A DNA stretch of 45,446 bases from a virus: positions 1-45,446 of IMG/VR virus record IMGVR_UViG_3300028600_000010; one strand, 5' to 3'. Below are positions 36,077 to 44,496 of this stretch, in pieces; the stretch's first letter is position 1; the number at the start of each line of letters is the position of its first letter. A program made the position numbers and the translations under genes. A model generated the notes under the pieces. It saw nothing but the letters and a program-made list of their open reading frames with translations. It ran no database searches and was not told the DNA's origin.

Positions 36077-37775
36077 CCTTGAATCCCTTTCTCAAGGCTT
36101 CCTTCTGGATCGCGGTGAGATCCAGTTTCTCGCCCTGCGGCCGGCCCTGCTGTTCGAGTTGGATCTTCAGAAGCTCGATCTGCGTGGCGATCTGCACCGC
36201 ATTGGCCTGAACCTGCTCTTCCCGCTGCTCCTCGGCCGGCCCCGCCGCGCCGAAGACCTCGTATGAGACGAGATCAGGCAGGTGCTTGGATTCGATCTCC
36301 ACGAAACCGCCGTATTCCTCGATGAATATGGTCTGCTTACCTTCGAACTTCTTGCCCAGCCGGTATTCCATATCCAGCCAGCGCGCCAGGGGGCTGTTGA
36401 GCACGGAGCTAACGTAGTCCACGGTCCTGGCCGTGCCGCGCTGGTTTTCCACGTCCTTGGCAAAAGCCGTCGTGTGGCTGACGGTCTGCTGTCCGAGCCG
36501 GGGGGCGTTGACGCCCGTGAGATCGGCGTACTGCTGGAGGAAACCCACGTAGAGCTGGAACAATGCCGCGCCGTCGCCGATCTCGACGGGCTCCGTGGTG
36601 CCGGTCGTCGGCCAGAGCTTATAGGGTTCGATCTCAGGGCCGCCGGTCTGCGCGAAAAGCGGGTCGTCCACGTCGTACTTGACGGGCGGACCCGTATTGA
36701 GCGCGGCCCAGATCAAAAGACGCGTCAGCGCCTCCACGGCCGCCTTCTGGATCGGCATGCCCTTCATGAGCGGGCCGACACCGTAGGGACTGCCCATATC
36801 CTGGATCATGTAGGGATGGCTGAAGTAGCTGTTCTCATCCATCTCGGAGAACTGGAGCCGGATCAAGGCCCCTTGGCCGCTTTCCGTGGCGATGTGGGCG
36901 ATGGTGTTGGGCTGGAAAAGGGCGGGACCCGTGCTGCGGGGCACCAGGATATCGCCCTCGACGCGGATGACCCTGACGTTGTCGGTGGCCTTCATGTTCT
37001 CCAGCTTCTTGAGGCCGTCCCGTCTCCAGCCGTCCTTGTTGGGATCGCTGCTGCCCTTCTTCGCCGCCATCTCCAGGTCGCCGAATTTGCGCCAGTAGAT
37101 CTCATGCACGGTGGGGCCGACGAACTGCCCCTCCATCATGACGTTGTGCTTGCTGTCGTCCAGGTAGACGTTCTTGATCGAACGCGGGATCATGACCGGG
37201 AACTTGACCGTTTCCTTGACCACGCCCTTGGCGGTGGTCGGGAACATCTGCTTGGTGATGGTCCGGGCCTTGCCGACGAAGGTGCCGTAGTTGAAGGCCT
37301 CCATGTCCAGCAGCTCCCATTGATCACGGAACCCATACTGCCGCTGGATATGGCGGTGGAAACCGCTGACAAGCTTGTTGGCGTTGTCCTGATCGATGAC
37401 GCTGGGCACGTCGTTGGCCCCGGCAATGAGGGCCTTGAAGTCCACCCGTTCCAGATAGTCGTCCGTCAAGGCCGCATTGGCCTGAAAGTAGGGGCCGGAC
37501 TGCGGGAACGTCATGCGCCTGCTGTCCGCCTTGAGGACTTCGAGCGTCTGGCTTTGCAGAGGCAGCTCGACCTCGGGCATCCATGCCCTCTTGGGGTTGA
37601 TATTGCCGTCCGCGAAACTCTTGTGAGCAAGATCGGGTATCTGGGCAAGCTGGCGGTCAACCTCTTTCCAGACCTTCTCCAGGTCTCTCCGGTCCTTCTC
37701 CCGGCGGCCCTGCTCCTCCATCGTACTGTCAACGATGTGCTTCACGTCATCCTGTGTAAAGCGCCGCTTAGGCAT
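35967..37775 (-). CDS. Portal protein
   Basis: 602 residues, the length of podovirus portals. KAWMPEVELPLQSQTLEVLK, IPRSIKNVYLDDSKHNVMME, GPLMKGMPIQKAAVEALTRL and a helical C-terminal end (EEQVQANAVQIATQIELLKI) fit a dodecameric ring with a wing, stem and crown. DNA passes through it during packaging and ejection. It follows the large terminase gene. Confidence 0.82.
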   Translation of the reverse strand: MPKRRFTQDDVKHIVDSTMEEQGRREKDRRDLEKVWKEVDRQLAQIPDLAHKSFADGNINPKRAWMPEVELPLQSQTLEVLKADSRRMTFPQSGPYFQANAALTDDYLERVDFKALIAGANDVPSVIDQDNANKLVSGFHRHIQRQYGFRDQWELLDMEAFNYGTFVGKARTITKQMFPTTAKGVVKETVKFPVMIPRSIKNVYLDDSKHNVMMEGQFVGPTVHEIYWRKFGDLEMAAKKGSSDPNKDGWRRDGLKKLENMKATDNVRVIRVEGDILVPRSTGPALFQPNTIAHIATESGQGALIRLQFSEMDENSYFSHPYMIQDMGSPYGVGPLMKGMPIQKAAVEALTRLLIWAALNTGPPVKYDVDDPLFAQTGGPEIEPYKLWPTTGTTEPVEIGDGAALFQLYVGFLQQYADLTGVNAPRLGQQTVSHTTAFAKDVENQRGTARTVDYVSSVLNSPLARWLDMEYRLGKKFEGKQTIFIEEYGGFVEIESKHLPDLVSYEVFGAAGPAEEQREEQVQANAVQIATQIELLKIQLEQQGRPQGEKLDLTAIQKEALRKGFKDVDGFFTAGPEGLQANPEAAGIIQPALTSSSDTFAA

Positions 37776-38052
37776 TCAGGAATTCCTCCGCGTGCTTGAA
37801 GGCCTCCGCCAGCCGCTCGGGACGGGAGGGGATCGCGCCATCCTTCGGGCTGTAGGTGCAGGGCGTGCCGTGCGTCGGCTGCTTCGAGACGATGAAATAG
37901 ACAACCTCCAGGCCCTTGACCGTCAGTTCGCCGCCGATCCAGGCCTCACGCTCGCCCACGTAGATGTCGCCCCTCTCGGTGAACTTGCTGCCGATGGGAT
38001 TGAACCCCATGGTTTGCATGATACCCTTCATCTTCTCGCCGCCTGCGAACAT
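37768..38052 (-). CDS. Small protein between terminase and portal
   Basis: 94 residues, starting one base beyond the large terminase stop. MQTMGFNPIGSKFTERGDIY and GGELTVKGLEVVYFIV suggest a compact beta-rich fold. It overlaps the portal start by 8 bases. Function unknown; a packaging or head-completion role is only positional. Confidence 0.6.
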   Translation of the reverse strand: MFAGGEKMKGIMQTMGFNPIGSKFTERGDIYVGEREAWIGGELTVKGLEVVYFIVSKQPTHGTPCTYSPKDGAIPSRPERLAEAFKHAEEFLNA

Positions 38053-38053
38053 A

Positions 38054-39484
38054 TCAGGCTCCCATGCCGATGCGGAGAGGTTGCGAACTCGCCTGCCTCA
38101 TGACGATCCTGGGCCGAATCTTGGCAAAACGGCGCATCATTACACCGTAGAAGACTGCCTTCATGATGTCGTCCCGGATCGGCACTATGACGCCCTGCTT
38201 CCTATGCAAGAGACGATATTCCTCGAAAAACTTGTGGAGATGCATGAAGACCTTGAAGCGTCCGGTTTCCATGCGGTTCATGACTTCGATCACAATGGGC
38301 TCGACTGCCTGAGATCCGCCGATGTCGTTTTCGTAGCGCGCGGACCTATGTAGCATCTGCACTCCATGCTGGCGATAGTCCTTGTAGAGCGGCTGGCCGG
38401 ATTTCTTGTCCTTCTCCATGCCGTCGTGCGGCCAGGCGACGGGTATCCAATCGCCCCGGCTCTTGATTTCATCCGCGTGCGCACTCGTGAGCCAGCCGCG
38501 TTCCTTATAGCAGTCGTAGAGATAGATGATGTCCTTGTCGCGGTCATGAGCGAGCCAAGCGCCCGCGCCGGGGTGATCCATGCCGAAGTCGATGCCGCAG
38601 ATCCTGGAGAAATGGCCGGGGATCTCGAAGGGATCGCACTTGATCGATTCCTCGGGAATCCTGAAGACCCGGCCCTCGCCGATCATCGGAATGCCCCTGG
38701 TCCTGGCGTCCAGCTCGTAGTCCGGGTAGGACCCCCTGAGTTCGGTCTTCTTCGCCTCGGTCAGGTGCGGCGCATCGTCCCAAGTGGCGTTCACCAGGAA
38801 GGTGGACTTGATGATTTTGTCCTGAAAATGCTCGACGATGGCCGTGATGCCGTTGAGCGGCGTGAAAGTCACGAAAAGAATTCCGTCGTTGACCGCGATG
38901 CGGGTCTGGCATTCCGTGTAGATCCGATAATCCTCGGCCGTGGGCTGCTCGCCCTTGCAGGGCTCTTCGTCCAGCCAGGCGCCGTGGACTTTCTTGCCCT
39001 GCCACTTTTTCCAGCCCTGATCGTAGGACTTGAAGATGCAGGTCGATAGGCCACCCGACTTGTGCTTGACCTTCTGGTAGTCCACAACGTCGCTGACGCC
39101 GGTCTGGCGCATCTTGGGACGGCCGTGCAGGCAGCGCTTGGGGATCGTGCCGGTGCCGTATTCTTCCTTGGTGACGCCGCCCAGAAGCTCGGCCTGTGTG
39201 ATCTCGCGGCTCTGCTCGGCCGTTACGCTGCCTACCCACCAGATGACCGGGCCGTCGAACCGCTTCCCATCCCACCAATCCGGGTATTCGCCGGTCAGGT
39301 GGTAGGTCGTTTCGCAGGCGGCGGAGTAGGTCTTGCCGGTCTGGTTGCCGGCCATCTCCATACGCTCGCTGAACTCCGCGCCTGCGTCATGGAACTGCTT
39401 TTGCCACGGGTAGGGCTTATAGCTCGCGATCTTGTTGAACTTGAACTGCTCACCAACGATGGCTAGCGCTTCAGCGAGTTCCAC
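38054..39484 (-). CDS. Terminase large subunit
   Basis: 476 residues from a GTG that overlaps the methyltransferase gene by 14 bases. The Walker A motif AGNQTGKT is at residues 45-52, and Walker B is in VHGAWLDEEP. The nuclease domain carries CGIDFGMDHPGAGAWLAHD and later acidic residues. This is the ATP-driven packaging motor and DNA-cutting enzyme. The small subunit gene is far away at 3246-3779, although both are in the same direction on the circle. Confidence 0.92.
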   Translation of the reverse strand: MELAEALAIVGEQFKFNKIASYKPYPWQKQFHDAGAEFSERMEMAGNQTGKTYSAACETTYHLTGEYPDWWDGKRFDGPVIWWVGSVTAEQSREITQAELLGGVTKEEYGTGTIPKRCLHGRPKMRQTGVSDVVDYQKVKHKSGGLSTCIFKSYDQGWKKWQGKKVHGAWLDEEPCKGEQPTAEDYRIYTECQTRIAVNDGILFVTFTPLNGITAIVEHFQDKIIKSTFLVNATWDDAPHLTEAKKTELRGSYPDYELDARTRGIPMIGEGRVFRIPEESIKCDPFEIPGHFSRICGIDFGMDHPGAGAWLAHDRDKDIIYLYDCYKERGWLTSAHADEIKSRGDWIPVAWPHDGMEKDKKSGQPLYKDYRQHGVQMLHRSARYENDIGGSQAVEPIVIEVMNRMETGRFKVFMHLHKFFEEYRLLHRKQGVIVPIRDDIMKAVFYGVMMRRFAKIRPRIVMRQASSQPLRIGMGA

Positions 39485-40088
39485 GGCACCTCGCGATCAC
39501 CCCGGTCCCCTTCTTGGCCATGGCGGTATCCCAGAAACGGCTTAACCTGTCGTACCACCAATCCATGGCTTTCACCGTCAGGTGCAGGGGCTCGCCGATG
39601 ATCAGCGGACCGCTGGCGTCCTTGGTGGTGGCGATCTGGAAATAGGCCGCCTGGGAACGCTCGGCAATGCCGCTCAGCACATCGTCTATCCTTTCCTCCG
39701 GGATGTGCTCCATGACATCGGTGCAATAGGCCCATTTGGAGGAAAGCTCCGGCAAGTCCCAGAGACACGCGCGCACGAAGGCCACGTTCTCCTCCAGGCA
39801 GTTCTCCGCGATATCGACGCCCGTGACGCTCAAGCCCCAGCCGGAGAAATGGCGCAGCGCCCTGCCGGTCCCACAGCCGTAGTCCACCAGGCTGTCGCCG
39901 GGCTTCATGCTCATGGACGTATAGGCGTCCTGTACCAGCCCTTCTCCGGGCGAGTAGCGGCGGTAGCGCGGATCATTCCAGACCTTTTCGTACTTGGCGC
40001 GCTCTAGCTTTGCGACAGGATCTCTCTCGAACGGCCCGATTGGCTCGTCACGCGGCCCTTGAAGTATTCCAGGTGTGCTTTCGTCCAT
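39471..40088 (-). CDS. SAM-dependent methyltransferase
   Basis: 205 residues. LVDYGCGTGRALRHFSGWGL is motif I of class I methyltransferases, with VTGVDIAENCLEEN as the acidic ribose contact and a YCTDVMEHIPEERI stretch typical of small-molecule or glycan methyltransferases, not DNA enzymes (no DPPY/NPPF). It lies in a block with glycosyl- and sulfotransferase genes. The start overlaps the preceding gene by 85 bases, so the true start may be later. Confidence 0.82.
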   Translation of the reverse strand: MDESTPGILQGPRDEPIGPFERDPVAKLERAKYEKVWNDPRYRRYSPGEGLVQDAYTSMSMKPGDSLVDYGCGTGRALRHFSGWGLSVTGVDIAENCLEENVAFVRACLWDLPELSSKWAYCTDVMEHIPEERIDDVLSGIAERSQAAYFQIATTKDASGPLIIGEPLHLTVKAMDWWYDRLSRFWDTAMAKKGTGVIARCRGTR

Positions 40089-40585
40089 ATGTCGGTCGGC
40101 GCCTCGTTCATGAAGTTGCTCTTGACCTGCGGCGGGTCGTAGAAGTGCCCGGTGTCGTCCAGCGGGCAGCCGATCAGCAGGACCTCGTCGAAACCCATGG
40201 AAAGGGCCACATGGCAGGCCGCCAGGGAAGACGAGCCCATGGTCGGATAGGGCCAGCTATGGACGCCCGAAACCCGGCAGGGCTCGATGGTGTGCAGGCT
40301 GCCGACAGATCCGAAAGCGTTGGTGTGGCAGCGCCGCCGGCCTTCTTTCCAATGAACCAGTTGCCGCTCATCGTGAGAATAGGCAAATTTTATCCTTCCG
40401 GGCCAATACATTAGCATGTCGTTGATGGCCATGACGCTCTCGGGCTCGGGAAGACCCCGCATGTCATCCCATACGCATCTGCCCGTTCCCGCTATGATCA
40501 CCTTTCCGCTCTGGCTTGCCGCGAACTTGCTTTCTATCGGCCGCCCGCCCGACAGGCTCGTCATTTCCGTAGCCGTATACCCCAT
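40004..40585 (-). CDS. DUF115/MptE-like or glycan-modification protein
   Basis: 193 residues. GKVIIAGTGRCVWDDMRG, VMAINDMLMYWPGRIKFAYS and FDEVLLIGCPLDDTGHF recall the DUF115/MptE and motility-accessory (Maf) fold, Rossmann-like proteins linked to sugar or pterin transfer. The first ~20 residues overlap the glycosyltransferase gene, and the true start may be near residue 20. It is part of the same cluster. Function inferred. Confidence 0.5.
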   Translation of the reverse strand: MGYTATEMTSLSGGRPIESKFAASQSGKVIIAGTGRCVWDDMRGLPEPESVMAINDMLMYWPGRIKFAYSHDERQLVHWKEGRRRCHTNAFGSVGSLHTIEPCRVSGVHSWPYPTMGSSSLAACHVALSMGFDEVLLIGCPLDDTGHFYDPPQVKSNFMNEAPTDIWTKAHLEYFKGRVTSQSGRSREILSQS

Positions 40586-41189
40586 GGTGGGTCAGCCTCA
40601 CTTGAGGGTGCATCCAAACTTCATGGCCCAACTCCCTCCAGGTATGGCAGAAAAAGTAATCCTCGCTCATGTGGAAGCCGTCCATGATCGGGTCCTGGAA
40701 ATAGCCGAAACAATCGCCTACCTGGCCTTCTTCGTATTTCCACTCAGGAAAGGCCTCGTAAATCTCTGTAAAGACTTCCCTTTTGATCATCATGAAGCCG
40801 GTCCCGGCGTAATCCACCGTGATCGGGCGCTTGAATTGATCCAGATCATCGACAAGCTCGCCGTCGCGCCAAGCCGCGTAGCGAGAACCGGGCTTCTTCA
40901 TGCGGTAGACGCCCACTGAGATCGGCTGGTCCATCTCCAGCAGCATGCCCACGTCGTCCGGCGTGAACTCGATATCGGCGTCTATGAACATCAGGCGCTC
41001 GAAGTCGGTCTTCAGGTAGTTCGCGACGCAGACGTCCCGGGCTCTCGTGACCAAGCTGTCGTTGGAGAGCGTGAAGAAATTGTGCGGAAAGCCGCCGCTC
41101 ACCATGGCATGCTGAAGCTGGAGGCAGGAGCGGAAGTAGGGTTCGGTGACTTGTGACCCATAGCAGGGTGTGCAGAACAGGATGCTCAT
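40464..41189 (-). CDS. Glycosyltransferase (GT-A type)
   Basis: The start is the ATG at 41189, overlapping the tailspike stop as ATGA, giving 241 residues. MSILFCTPCYGSQVTEPYFR, ERLMFIDADIEFTPDDVGML (DxD metal site) and YAGTGFMMIKREVFTEIYEA, then a late DYFFCHTWRELGHEVWMHP, are the GT-2-like pattern of nucleotide-sugar transferases. It could glycosylate virion fibres or host surface material. A longer upstream frame is an artefact of the overlap. Confidence 0.85.
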   Translation of the reverse strand: MSILFCTPCYGSQVTEPYFRSCLQLQHAMVSGGFPHNFFTLSNDSLVTRARDVCVANYLKTDFERLMFIDADIEFTPDDVGMLLEMDQPISVGVYRMKKPGSRYAAWRDGELVDDLDQFKRPITVDYAGTGFMMIKREVFTEIYEAFPEWKYEEGQVGDCFGYFQDPIMDGFHMSEDYFFCHTWRELGHEVWMHPQVRLTHHGVYGYGNDEPVGRAADRKQVRGKPERKGDHSGNGQMRMG

Positions 41190-42907
41190 GCGATTAGGCG
41201 TCCGTTGAAATAAGTCACGAGCGTGGTCCCGCCGGTTACACCGACCGTCAGGGTGCTTCCCGAAACCACGATCTCTATGCTTGCCGTATCGCTCGCATCC
41301 ATATCCACGTCGGCGGAGATTTGCAGCGTTGCCGTGTTGCCGGCATCGCGGATAGCGCCGATGTTCACCGTTCTCTCGAAGGTTCGGTTCGAGGCAACGA
41401 TCCTGATGACGCCCGTGGTATGGCCGGCAAGCAGATTCTGGCATTTGACGGCCGCGTCGAGATGATAGGTGCCCGTTACCGGAGCCGTAAAAATGCCTGT
41501 GGTGGTGTTGTGGTCGCCTTGCCAGTCGTAGACTTCCGTGTTCGGTATGACCGTGTAGGCTGTCCCATCGCCCGTTTTGTCGTTGCTCGTTGATGCAGAT
41601 AGCCTAGCCAGGAAATGCGGCTGATCCGGCTGAGGATCGTCCAGCGATCCAACGATGCTGCTGTTGTAGAAGTGGTGTAGCAAACGGCCTCGGTGGGCGC
41701 CGTGAAGCTTGACGACACGGTTGGCATTCGTGGCGCTGCTGGCGCCGGCCTTGACCATGTTGGCAAAACCGAACTCATCGCATCCGTTGACCGTCAGATA
41801 GGCTGGGCCGATTACACCGCTGCCGGGATTGAAGATACTGAACAGTGTATCCCACGCATCGTTCGTGGAAACCTTTCTGGCCACACCATTAACCGAGATC
41901 CTGAACCTTTCGGTTGCCGTGGCGGGCACGGTAAGGCGGACGATTGCTTGATCGGCGGAAGCGCCTGTGTAGTTCACGTTCAGCCGGAGATCCTTGACCT
42001 TGAGGTTTGCAAAACTTGAGCCGCAAATGAATAGACGGGCGGCGTCCGTCGTGCCCTCGACGAAAATATGATCGAACTCGACATCGGCATTCGAAGCATC
42101 GATAATCGTATTGAGGCTGCCGGCATCCGTGAGCGGCTGGACGAGAATGAACGTATTGATGAATTTGATTAGGCCCCCTTCTGTCCTGATTACCCGGTCG
42201 GTCTGAGCGGTGGCATTCATGTGAATGCGCGTGCCGATGAACGTCACCTCATCCGCGAGATTTCCCGCATAGATGGCTTGGGAAACATTGATGAAACGGC
42301 AATTGACCCAAACCGAACCAACCAACATCCCACTTTCGCTGATGCTCGAATCGGCCTCGACGCAATAGGTATCTACATCTGTGCCGCTAAAGAAAAGATT
42401 TTCAAAATAACCATTCGATGATCCACCGCCGCCGCCTGTGCTGGTTGAACTGAAACATCGCACACCAGCTTGCGCATTGGCATTGAAATACAAATTGCTC
42501 ATCGAGCGACCTTCGCCGGCATGATTGAAGTCCACCATCATAGTGCCGGTGAAACCAGCTAAGGCCCTAATCTCCGTTGGAACCTGCGATTGATCGCCAC
42601 TTTGACCCCATATCGGAGCCTTGAATACAAGCGGCGAGCCGATGCCGTAAAAAGTCTGGGGCGGAGGAAGAACAACCCCCTTCCCATCTGCCGCCGCCTC
42701 ATCGATAGCAGCATTTATTTTTGAGGCTTCGTCAGTTCCGTCTCCTGCAACATCATGATCCCGCTTTGCATCCACAAAACCTGTCATCTCCTGCCCGAGC
42801 ACCTTGGTCGTCAGCGAGCGCGACAGACCCCCGACCGTGGCATAGTGCAAATCCGTACTGGCCAGCGACGTGGCGGCGGTGAGTTGGGAGAGCTTCTGAT
42901 CGGTCAC
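41186..42907 (-). CDS. Tailspike with right-handed beta-helix
   Basis: 573 residues from GTG. After a short helical head (MTDQKLSQLTAATSLASTDL), GFVDAKRDHDVAGDGTDEAS and KGVVLPPPQTFYGIGSPLVF are the start of a pectate-lyase-type beta-helix, with repeated V/I-x-N turns until about residue 430. The last ~140 residues form a separate beta-rich domain (YHLDAAVKCQNLLAGHTTGV). Such spikes bind and cleave capsule or LPS. The gene is tightly coupled to a 58-residue gene before and a glycosyltransferase after. Confidence 0.85.
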   Translation of the reverse strand: MTDQKLSQLTAATSLASTDLHYATVGGLSRSLTTKVLGQEMTGFVDAKRDHDVAGDGTDEASKINAAIDEAAADGKGVVLPPPQTFYGIGSPLVFKAPIWGQSGDQSQVPTEIRALAGFTGTMMVDFNHAGEGRSMSNLYFNANAQAGVRCFSSTSTGGGGGSSNGYFENLFFSGTDVDTYCVEADSSISESGMLVGSVWVNCRFINVSQAIYAGNLADEVTFIGTRIHMNATAQTDRVIRTEGGLIKFINTFILVQPLTDAGSLNTIIDASNADVEFDHIFVEGTTDAARLFICGSSFANLKVKDLRLNVNYTGASADQAIVRLTVPATATERFRISVNGVARKVSTNDAWDTLFSIFNPGSGVIGPAYLTVNGCDEFGFANMVKAGASSATNANRVVKLHGAHRGRLLHHFYNSSIVGSLDDPQPDQPHFLARLSASTSNDKTGDGTAYTVIPNTEVYDWQGDHNTTTGIFTAPVTGTYHLDAAVKCQNLLAGHTTGVIRIVASNRTFERTVNIGAIRDAGNTATLQISADVDMDASDTASIEIVVSGSTLTVGVTGGTTLVTYFNGRLIA

Positions 42908-43080
42908 TTTTCGTCAGGCCTCTTGAAATCGATGGGCTTGGTCAGACTGTTCGTGTCGGTCAGATCGGCAAGCACAGAGGATTCGAGCATCAAATGGCCG
43001 ACCTGTGTAGCTACCTCCAGCAGCAGCTTGCCGCCGTCCTCCAACAACAGGAAATCCCGTACCGTGGGTTCGCCGCTCAA
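42904..43080 (-). CDS. 58-residue coupled small protein
   Basis: A TTG start at 43080 overlaps the sulfotransferase stop (TTGA) and its own stop overlaps the tailspike GTG (GTGA). SGEPTVRDFLLLEDGGKLLL, then EVATQVGHLMLESSVLADLT. It is amphipathic, without Cys. Its coupling on both sides supports it. Function unknown. Confidence 0.55.
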   Translation of the reverse strand: MSGEPTVRDFLLLEDGGKLLLEVATQVGHLMLESSVLADLTDTNSLTKPIDFKRPDEK

Positions 43081-43616
43081 TGCCAGAACTCCGGGTTGAT
43101 CGATTGGTAGGAAAATTCCAGGTTCAGCAGGCCGGCCAGTTCGTCCATCTGCGTTCTGTCTCCCTCTACCAGCCTGTCCGCGTCGATCCTGAAACCGTCT
43201 ATGCCGTCCATGATCTTCATGTGCTTGGCTATCAGGGAGGGCGCGTTATAGGGCTTCAGCCAGCCGCAGCGCGCGTAGCTCGCCAGGATTTTCTCCACGG
43301 GCCGGTAGACGCGGACATAGAAGGGATCTTCCCAGATCCGGGCGTAGAAGGCGCCATATTTGACGGCCCACGGGCCTCCCTCGTAACCCTCTGCTTCCAG
43401 GATGTCGTCCACATTCAGCTTTTTCGTCGGCGAGCCGCCGAGCCAATCCCTGCCGTAGACCTGGTAGATCCTCTGCTTGATCGCGTTGTTCTCGAAATAG
43501 CCGCGCAGATTGCAGTGGTCGCCCCTGCGGCATTTGCCGAACCAGACGCCCGCGTCGTGCAGGATATTCGCGACCATGGAGGAGCCGGAACGGCCCATGG
43601 ACAGGATGCAGATCAA
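43077..43616 (-). CDS. Sulfotransferase-like protein
   Basis: 179 residues from TTG. MICILSMGRSGSSMVANILH has the P-loop-like 5'-phosphosulfate motif (GRSGSS) of sulfotransferases. EDPFYVRVYRPVEKILASYA and ADRLVEGDRTQMDEL are consistent with the PAPS-binding 3'-phosphate region and C-terminal part. It would move sulfate from PAPS to a glycan or protein. Such genes occur in phage fibre regions. Coupled to short genes on both sides. Confidence 0.75.
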   Translation of the reverse strand: MICILSMGRSGSSMVANILHDAGVWFGKCRRGDHCNLRGYFENNAIKQRIYQVYGRDWLGGSPTKKLNVDDILEAEGYEGGPWAVKYGAFYARIWEDPFYVRVYRPVEKILASYARCGWLKPYNAPSLIAKHMKIMDGIDGFRIDADRLVEGDRTQMDELAGLLNLEFSYQSINPEFWH

Positions 43617-43786
43617 CCTTTATCCACCAACTTTGGTTTGGCTGGCTCGGCCGATTCGAGTTTCTGTAGCCGCTCCAGCACGATTTGCAACTCGGCCCAC
43701 GACATGCCCTTGGAGATCGAGCCCATGGCGATGTAGTTGACGACGGTTTGCAACAGGTCGGCATCGATAATGAACTTGTCGCTCAT
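43613..43786 (-). CDS. 57-residue coupled small protein
   Basis: Starts at the ATG at 43786, overlapping the discoidin-like gene stop (ATGA), and its own stop overlaps the sulfotransferase TTG start. MSDKFIIDADLLQTVVNYIA followed by a coiled-coil segment LQIVLERLQKLE. Size and place suggest a small trimer-forming or chaperone protein of the fibre region; inferred. Confidence 0.55.
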   Translation of the reverse strand: MSDKFIIDADLLQTVVNYIAMGSISKGMSWAELQIVLERLQKLESAEPAKPKLVDKG

Positions 43787-44496
43787 GCTTTCCTCGGTGT
43801 GCAGAAAACCTCGAACTCGCGGATCTGGCCAGTGTTGACAGCGGACGCGGTGTCGAACACTAGCTTGATATAAACCGCGCTGGCCTTCGGGGTGGCCAGG
43901 GTGTGATCGACGAAGACGCCACCCGTACCGGGCCAGGTGAGGTTCAGGCCGCTCTCAAGGATGTTGCCCGCGTCGTCGATGTTGACCAGCGCCTTGGCCA
44001 TGTGAACGTCCAGGTTCGTAAGCTGCTCGTTGACCGGCAGACTCGCGTTGTAGAAGAACCTGATCTTCTCGACGCGCAACGGAAAATCGCGCAGCTTGTA
44101 GACGATGCTGTGGCGCTCGTTGGCGACGTGCCGCCAGTGCGTCCCGGTATCGCCATCGATTGAATTGGTCGCGACGTTGGTGGATGTCTCGCCGCAAAAG
44201 CTTTGCACGCTCCCGGGTGAGAGCCAATCGCCCTCGACTACGTTCAGCGTGACGTTGTGGCGCGGCCAGCCGTAGGCGAGGATGCGGGCGTTGAGGGTGT
44301 CGTTTCGATCTACCAGAACCTCGCGTGTCAGTCCGATCTTCGCGAGGTCCGCGTCAGTCAGGAGAAGAAACCTGTTGTTCTGCGCAAGCTCCGCTTCATC
44401 GTCCGCCTTGGTAGTGCGCTCCTGATCCAGGATCAGGTCAAGCTCGTTAGGCTTTGTCGGCACGTCCAGTTGAAGCCGTAGTATCCCGCCTGCCAT
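43783..44496 (-). CDS. Discoidin (F5/8C)-like protein
   Basis: 237 residues. NVATNSIDGDTGTHWRHVAN is the hallmark turn of galactose-binding-like/discoidin domains, with RVEKIRFFYNASLPVNEQLT and IREFEVFCT at the C terminus closing the sandwich. The N-terminal ~110 residues are a separate, mostly helical and beta mix. A surface-glycan-binding role on the virion fits the neighbouring tailspike and fibre genes. Coupled to the fibre gene by one base. Confidence 0.75.
   Translation of the reverse strand: MAGGILRLQLDVPTKPNELDLILDQERTTKADDEAELAQNNRFLLLTDADLAKIGLTREVLVDRNDTLNARILAYGWPRHNVTLNVVEGDWLSPGSVQSFCGETSTNVATNSIDGDTGTHWRHVANERHSIVYKLRDFPLRVEKIRFFYNASLPVNEQLTNLDVHMAKALVNIDDAGNILESGLNLTWPGTGGVFVDHTLATPKASAVYIKLVFDTASAVNTGQIREFEVFCTPRKA

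Noticed and set aside
36282-37799. 505-codon plus-strand frame
   Set aside because: It is the antisense shadow of the portal gene, which has clear family sequence and coupling.
39959-39970. GGCGGTAGCGCG, similar to the RfaH ops element
   Set aside because: It lies inside the methyltransferase gene and on the strand opposite to its transcription, so it is unlikely to load the NusG-like protein.
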